A stretch of 64,000 nucleotides of DNA, from NCBI GenBank assembly GCA_028693165.1, contig JAQUVX010000010.1, positions 62,001 to 126,000 on the forward strand, given 5' to 3'. The position numbers and the translations under genes were made by a program. Below are positions 59,671 through 64,000 of the stretch, piece by piece (positions within the stretch are counted from its first letter, which is position 1; each line of letters opens with the position of its first letter). This DNA is from Lachnospiraceae bacterium. GTDB taxonomy: Bacteria; Bacillota; Clostridia; Lachnospirales; Lachnospiraceae. The notes under the pieces are model-generated. The model was not told the DNA's origin. It did no database searches and saw only the letters and a list, made by a program, of their open reading frames with translations.

Positions 59671-60696
59671 TTAATGGTTTACTTTGACACCCGCCGCCAG
59701 TATTTTCTGCTTAGCCTCTTCCGGGAAATAGTCAAAATATGCTCCCAGTGAATTACGCGTATTTGATCTGGCTACCGCAATTACCGCTTGAGTTGCATTA
59801 TCAGAGAATCCTTTGGTCATTTTTATAAACTTATAATTTTCGTAGTATATTTCGTACCATTCTCCATTGATGTAAAGTATTCTGATATTTTTACTTGATG
59901 TACCCATATTGGCGTCAATAAAATGCGGATCATTTGGATCATGAACAACCTTATCAAAAATAGTATTGATAAATTCCGCTTTTATTTTTTCGTAATCGCC
60001 CTCCGTTACCGGACGCTCTCCTTTTAAAAACGCAGTATCTTCTAACAATCTTTCATATCCTTCTTTTACTGATATATACCCATAATAATGGCCCTTTCTG
60101 TTGTATTCATACTCAGCTAGACTGGAAGGTTTGAGTCTTTTTAACTGGCTTGCATTATTATCAATATTGCGGTATTGCTTGTCAATAGGAACGGCACTGT
60201 AAAGATATTCTACCCGTTCCATAACCGTCGCTGATGAATTTAAGACATCTGTTAAAATATTCTGTTCAGCACTTGCTTGGAGAGCGTCATGTTCCGGTGT
60301 TAAAGCTTGACATTTTTCATAGTACTCCTTTTCTAGCTGCAATTCTCCCGGATACTTTTCTGCGATCTTTCCTTTTCTAATAAGTGATGATTCTGTGATA
60401 TTAGGAATCCATTTAAGATTATTCACATCGTTGAGATCAATTGGGTAATACGTGATATACGTTTCCAGAGGTTCTTCATATCCATCGCAATAGCGCGCCG
60501 TATCGAACACCCCATCACCATCTGTATCCAAAAATCTGTATGGTGCTGAGGAAGCCTCGGCACGCTGTGCCGCCTCTTCCAGTGTGAAATAGGGTTCGGT
60601 AAATGTTTCCGCATATACTGAATCTCCATAGGCAAAAACCATTACTGCTGATAAGAGACTTACCACTAACCTTTTCATCTTTTTCTTTTTATTCAT
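59671..60696 (-). CDS. Secreted protein of unknown function
   Basis: Exported protein of 341 residues. The signal peptide (MNKKKKMKRLVVSLLSAVMVFAYGDSVYA) is followed by ETFTEPYFTLEEAAQRAEASSAPYRFLDTDGDGVFDTARYCDGYEE; the DTDGDGVFD run resembles a calcium-binding thrombospondin-3/EF-type loop. The rest is mixed helix and strand with no motif I recognise. Features include YEYNRKGHYYGYISVKEGYERLLEDTAFLKGERPVTEGDYEKIK and a C-terminal region that may fold over a Tyr-rich strand (NGEWYEIYYENYKFIKM). GAAGGG precedes the ATG. It is the fourth gene of the AT-rich operon, 74 bases after the third. Confidence 0.78.
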   Translation of the reverse strand: MNKKKKMKRLVVSLLSAVMVFAYGDSVYAETFTEPYFTLEEAAQRAEASSAPYRFLDTDGDGVFDTARYCDGYEEPLETYITYYPIDLNDVNNLKWIPNITESSLIRKGKIAEKYPGELQLEKEYYEKCQALTPEHDALQASAEQNILTDVLNSSATVMERVEYLYSAVPIDKQYRNIDNNASQLKRLKPSSLAEYEYNRKGHYYGYISVKEGYERLLEDTAFLKGERPVTEGDYEKIKAEFINTIFDKVVHDPNDPHFIDANMGTSSKNIRILYINGEWYEIYYENYKFIKMTKGFSDNATQAVIAVARSNTRNSLGAYFDYFPEEAKQKILAAGVKVNH

Positions 60697-60770
60697 TTAT
60701 AACGCCCTTCCCAGTTGAAATAAACAAATTAGACACCTTTGTTCGCCAACGTCATAATTATATCCTGTTT

Positions 60771-61580
60771 TTATTCTTTTGTATAGACGAGTTCTACACG
60801 ATACCGACTGCCCTTTGGCAGAAAATTTCCCCAATTATCAACGATATCGCTGCGCCATATCAATCTTGAATCGTCACTAAACAAAATATAATCTTCCGTG
60901 CTGGTCTGTGGCGTATATGTTCCGTCATATTCATAACCCACATAATTCCACTGACTACCCTGATTTGCAAAATACGAAAATTCACTAAGTTCAGAATTGT
61001 TATGATGTACCTTGATTTTATCGTCGGAAGCTCCCTCCACATAAACCTTTACCGCAAAATCTGCCGCCTGTTCCAGCTTGAATCTTTCATCCATTAAAGG
61101 ATTGTATTTATCTATCCAGTCTTCCTCGCTAAAATCAAAAATCACTGTATTTTCCGGCGTCTTTCCATATAGTTCATAATTTTGTATTTCTGCATTAAAA
61201 ACATATACCGCAGTATATAAATAATTATATGTACCTGTCACATTCTTATTGGCAGATGCCACACTTACTGTTTTTGTTTGGACAATACCGTTCTGTACCC
61301 AGGCACCCTTTTCATTAACTGTATAACCATCGGGCGTAGTGGTATCAGCCAAAAGCCAGCCATTACTATCAAAATAGTAACTTTCACTAATTCCATCTGC
61401 ATTTCCATCAATCCACTGCCAACCGTTGCTTGGGCTTGTTCCATCACCGTTATCATACCACCATTTCTCCTGATTCGGTTCTGCCCCATTTTTCCACGTC
61501 CCTGCAAATGCAATATTTGCTGCTCCAATTGTAAATAATGACACCATTGCTAATACTGTTATTTTTTTACCTAATTTCAT
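60771..61580 (-). CDS. Secreted protein with cell-wall-binding-like repeats
   Basis: Exported protein of 269 residues. Signal peptide MKLGKKITVLAMVSLFTIGAANIAFA, then GTWKNGAEPNQEKWWYDNGDGTSPSNGWQWIDGNADGISESYYFDSNGWLLADTTTPDGYTVNEKGAWV, which is three Trp/Tyr-rich units of the choline/cell-wall-binding repeat type. The C-terminal 170 residues (KNVTGTYNYLYTAVYVFNAEIQNYELYGKTPENTVIFDF...) look beta-rich and unassigned. AAGGGAG lies before the ATG, and the stop of the upstream gene lies one base before the ATG. The same N-terminal architecture occurs at 26880-27326. Confidence 0.82.
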   Translation of the reverse strand: MKLGKKITVLAMVSLFTIGAANIAFAGTWKNGAEPNQEKWWYDNGDGTSPSNGWQWIDGNADGISESYYFDSNGWLLADTTTPDGYTVNEKGAWVQNGIVQTKTVSVASANKNVTGTYNYLYTAVYVFNAEIQNYELYGKTPENTVIFDFSEEDWIDKYNPLMDERFKLEQAADFAVKVYVEGASDDKIKVHHNNSELSEFSYFANQGSQWNYVGYEYDGTYTPQTSTEDYILFSDDSRLIWRSDIVDNWGNFLPKGSRYRVELVYTKE

Positions 61581-61581
61581 T

Positions 61582-62298
61582 TTATTGTTCTCCCTTCATT
61601 TCCCTGGATTGTGTACTGTTATTCTCAAATTCGACAATCAGCTTTCTATTTGCAATCTCATACTCATTGAAAATACTATCTCCCAGTGCATCAAATTCAG
61701 CCGCTTCATATTTCGGCGTATACCAGGGCTGAGCCGAATAATATGATTGTATATCTTCCGCTGTAAACTTTCTTCCATGACGTGCATAAATTTCATTTCT
61801 AGCCAGTCTCAATTGTTCTGCACTTAGAGATTTTAATTCATCTGCTGAGTAAAATCTGCTGTCACTTTCCGGCAAAATGAACGTGTCCGATGATGGACCT
61901 GCTGGAATTTCTTCTGATTGGTTTATTAATAAAGAGCTGGTTGTTTCCTGTACGTATTCGGTTTTCTGGACAGATTCTATTTCCTGTGTAGATTCTGTTT
62001 CTTGTACCAATTCTGTTTTCTGTACCAATTCTGTTTTTTGTACCAATTCTGTTTCCTGATTGTGCGCTGAACTGGCTATACTCGTTTCAGCAATATTCTG
62101 ATTATTTTTATTCGGAATCAGGCTGAATACTATAACGGCGCTTAAGATTACCCCGCCTGAAACCAGCACAGCTATTATATGCCGCTGTTTCTTACCACCT
62201 TTTTTAGTTTCCTTTTGTGATATTTTTAATGGACTACCACAGTAAAAACAAAATTTAGCACTTTCCACGTTTTCTTTTCCACAATTATGGCAATACAT
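61582..62298 (-). CDS. Zinc-ribbon, membrane-anchored YARHG domain protein
   Basis: Protein of 238 residues. It opens with a zinc ribbon (MYCHNCGKENVESAKFCFYCGSPL, Cys pairs 3/6 and 17/20), then a basic stretch and one membrane helix (IIAVLVSGGVILSAVIVFSLI). A linker follows made of six-residue repeats (TELVQK and variants), then a YARHG domain (SADELKSLSAEQLRLARNEIYARHGRKFTAEDIQSYYSAQPWYTPKYEAAEF). The YARHG domain is extracellular in other proteins and its role is unclear, possibly peptidoglycan-related. GGGAG precedes the ATG, 10 bases after the upstream stop. Confidence 0.88.
   Translation of the reverse strand: MYCHNCGKENVESAKFCFYCGSPLKISQKETKKGGKKQRHIIAVLVSGGVILSAVIVFSLIPNKNNQNIAETSIASSAHNQETELVQKTELVQKTELVQETESTQEIESVQKTEYVQETTSSLLINQSEEIPAGPSSDTFILPESDSRFYSADELKSLSAEQLRLARNEIYARHGRKFTAEDIQSYYSAQPWYTPKYEAAEFDALGDSIFNEYEIANRKLIVEFENNSTQSREMKGEQ
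61993..62058 (-). repeat. 18-bp tandem repeats inside the YARHG gene
   Basis: Three near-identical 18-bp units (61993-62010, 62011-62028, 62029-62046; unit ttctgttttctgtaccaa with one or two changes) and a partial fourth encode TELVQK-type repeats. Degenerate copies continue to about 61942. The unit is a multiple of three, so copy-number change would only lengthen or shorten the linker. Confidence 0.85.
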
Positions 62299-62308
62299 AT
62301 TTTCTCCC

Positions 62309-63973
62309 TTACTGGTCTTCCCGTATCATATGTCCACATTTGATACAGAATTTTGCATCTGCATCATTTTCAAACCCACACTTTTTGCAAACAAAATTTG
62401 ATGTTGGGGTTACCGTACCATTCTCTTCCAGCTTGATTGAATCGGTCTGTTCATACGCTTCTTTTTTTATATTATCCACCTGATTTACGGCTGCCATCTT
62501 TAGATTCTCTGCCTGCTTCATGGTTTCCATCTTGATTCCCTCTGCCTTACCGCGAACTGCACCAAACAGTTTTTGGGCCTGATTCTGCACCTGCTCTGCC
62601 TTCTGCCGGATTTCCGCTTCCCGCTGCTGACGGCGAATTCGCTCTGCCTCTTCCCGTTCTCTCTGGATTCTCTCCTCCTCCGCTTTTCGCTGGGCTTCTT
62701 CCCGTTCCCACTTCTCTCGTTCTAGATTTTCTTCTTCTATTCTGTGTACATGCCTCGCTTCTATTTCTGATCTGGAAAACAATTGGCGAACCTTTTCTTT
62801 CGATGCCTTACACCTGGCACAGATTTCGCCTATATTAAATTGTCCGCAAGCACATCCCCAGTAAAATTTTGTATAAACCGGATAATAGCTATATCCTGTA
62901 TGATAATTCCGTGAAAGATTATTTTTCTGGCACAGCTGATCGACATCTGCGATAAACTCTGTATCGATTGGCGTCTGATTCAAAATCATTTCTCTAAGCG
63001 GTTTTTCTTCTTCAAAGCTCCATACACTTTCGTCTGAAAAAACCACATGGCGGATATATACATTCACTCTTCGGATAGATGGCTCCGGTAAATCAATAGC
63101 TTTGGGAATCATATGTTTTTCCCCATTGGCAATATCCAAATCCAGAATCGGAATTTCTTTTAAAAAACATTTTTCATGCTTTAATACATCAAATCCCTGT
63201 ATGTCCAGATATAGTGCCTCAATTCCAAGGAGACTTAGATTCTGGATTTCCATGTTAAGCTGAATTCCATTACCTCCCTGCATCTCCTCAATCATGCATT
63301 CACTAATCAGAATCGGGCAGGATTCTATCCACAATGGATTTTCCTTCTTCTTTTTCACAGTTCCGGAAGTACAGTTTTTCTTTTCTTCCGACTTCTCGAT
63401 TTGTTCTACATGCTCTGCCTCAATCTCCGGATACAAGTTTACCGGAGTAGGAGAAATTGTCTCCTCTGAAATTGCATGTGAAATTTGATTTAGACCATGC
63501 GCCTGCATCATGGTTTGTTCCTGTATTGTCTCTTCATAGCGCCGGCTCTGCCTCTCAAACCTCCCTTCCTCCATCTCATCTGCCGCATTCAAAATAGTAT
63601 TGCGAATCAGTTCCGGATTAGCAATCTTTTTGTAATAAAACGTTCCAGAACCCGTTCGTATGTCCAAATCACCGTACCCTAATAATTCACCCAGAAGTCC
63701 TTTATGTATATTGATATCATTGACTCTGGTCAGAGGAGAATCCATCTGATGAATATGAATGATTCCGTATTTGCCATGAAGTCGTTTGGTACTGATAATC
63801 AGCTCTGTCATTCGAACCTGCAGGATTGCATAAATCAGATAAATGATTCCTATGACTCCTAAAGGTTCATAAATTGCAAATAACAATACTGTCACAAGAA
63901 TCGGGAGTATAAATACCACTCCATGAATTGATGCCTTTTTAATCACAATCTCCGTACTGGATACGTGTTCCAT
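62309..63973 (-). CDS. Membrane protein with PH-like domain, coiled coil and C-terminal zinc ribbon
   Basis: Protein of 554 residues. Two helices near the start (VVFILPILVTVLLFAIYEPLGVIGIIYLIYAIL) are followed by a bacterial PH-like domain (TELIISTKRLHGKYGIIHIHQMDSPLTRVNDINIHKGLLGELLGYGDLDIRTGSGTFYYKKIANPELIRNTIL). A middle region of about 200 residues is unassigned. Then comes a Cys-rich knuckle (WGCACGQFNIGEICARCK), a long charged coiled coil (residues about 415-470, rich in Glu/Arg) and a final zinc ribbon (FVCKKCGFENDADAKFCIKCGHM). GAGGGGG precedes the ATG at 63973. It heads the four-gene operon; its promoter is beyond or at the right edge. Confidence 0.85.
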   Translation of the reverse strand: MEHVSSTEIVIKKASIHGVVFILPILVTVLLFAIYEPLGVIGIIYLIYAILQVRMTELIISTKRLHGKYGIIHIHQMDSPLTRVNDINIHKGLLGELLGYGDLDIRTGSGTFYYKKIANPELIRNTILNAADEMEEGRFERQSRRYEETIQEQTMMQAHGLNQISHAISEETISPTPVNLYPEIEAEHVEQIEKSEEKKNCTSGTVKKKKENPLWIESCPILISECMIEEMQGGNGIQLNMEIQNLSLLGIEALYLDIQGFDVLKHEKCFLKEIPILDLDIANGEKHMIPKAIDLPEPSIRRVNVYIRHVVFSDESVWSFEEEKPLREMILNQTPIDTEFIADVDQLCQKNNLSRNYHTGYSYYPVYTKFYWGCACGQFNIGEICARCKASKEKVRQLFSRSEIEARHVHRIEEENLEREKWEREEAQRKAEEERIQREREEAERIRRQQREAEIRQKAEQVQNQAQKLFGAVRGKAEGIKMETMKQAENLKMAAVNQVDNIKKEAYEQTDSIKLEENGTVTPTSNFVCKKCGFENDADAKFCIKCGHMIREDQ

Positions 63974-64000
63974 CTGCTTTTCCCCCTCTCTTAAGTTTAA

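Overview
The window reads as a chromosomal segment of a spore-forming, Gram-positive anaerobe of the Clostridia, most like Lachnospiraceae. Support comes from a full-length spo0A, clostridial Shine-Dalgarno sequences (AGGAGG-type) ahead of nearly every gene, lipoprotein ABC and TRAP binding proteins with Ala/Thr/Glu-rich linkers, and a housekeeping set typical of Firmicutes (gap-pgk-tpiA, rpsO-pnp, uvrA, ftsH, queA, ligA). No plasmid, phage, insertion sequence or CRISPR array is visible. Most genes lie on the minus strand.

Layout. 1-4850: a catabolic cluster that I interpret as uptake and breakdown of fructoselysine or a related Amadori product (ABC permease, cut by the left edge; binding protein; GntR/UTRA regulator; FrlD-like kinase; FrlC-like epimerase), with palindromic operators on four internal promoters. 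4987-9705: an M20 peptidase / 2-hydroxycarboxylate transporter / YitT operon with a divergent LysR regulator whose promoter overlaps that of the operon. 9761-14810: tpiA, pgk, gap and a Na/phosphate symporter. 15017-20526: rpsO, pnp, a secreted M14 peptidase and a xanthine-type NCS2 permease. 20829-26773: an orphan LytTR regulator, a DUF212 membrane protein, glgA, spo0A, a divergent membrane-anchored polysaccharide deacetylase-like protein and a Cmk-like kinase. 26880-29320: a small secreted protein, a Cfa-type methyltransferase and maf.

29413-34257 is an AT-richer module: TRAP transporter, a mandelate-racemase-type enolase-superfamily enzyme and an FCD-type GntR regulator, with two identical 15-bp candidate operators. 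34477-40239 is an overlapping, housekeeping-like run (queA, rluF-like, ligA, metA with the acetyl-CoA specificity residue) plus a membrane-anchored protein. A tRNA-Arg(CCG) follows at 40350. 40623-46222 holds a HAD phosphatase, uvrA (with a perfect SOS box on its promoter) and ftsH. 46348-50326 is a polar amino acid ABC transporter joined to an AbgB-like amidohydrolase. 50512-54075 is fruK-fruA-HAD. 54279-58059 holds an NSS transporter, punA and a DEAD-box helicase, with short tandem repeats between the last two.

58190-64000 is less familiar and AT-rich towards the right end: an AIM24-family protein, a small CxCxxC protein, and a four-gene operon encoding a PH-like/zinc-ribbon membrane protein, a zinc-ribbon/YARHG protein, a secreted protein with cell-wall-binding-like repeats and another secreted protein. 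This operon is the best candidate in the window for an undescribed cell-envelope system. All functional statements are by reading the sequence and recalling family motifs; no search was run.
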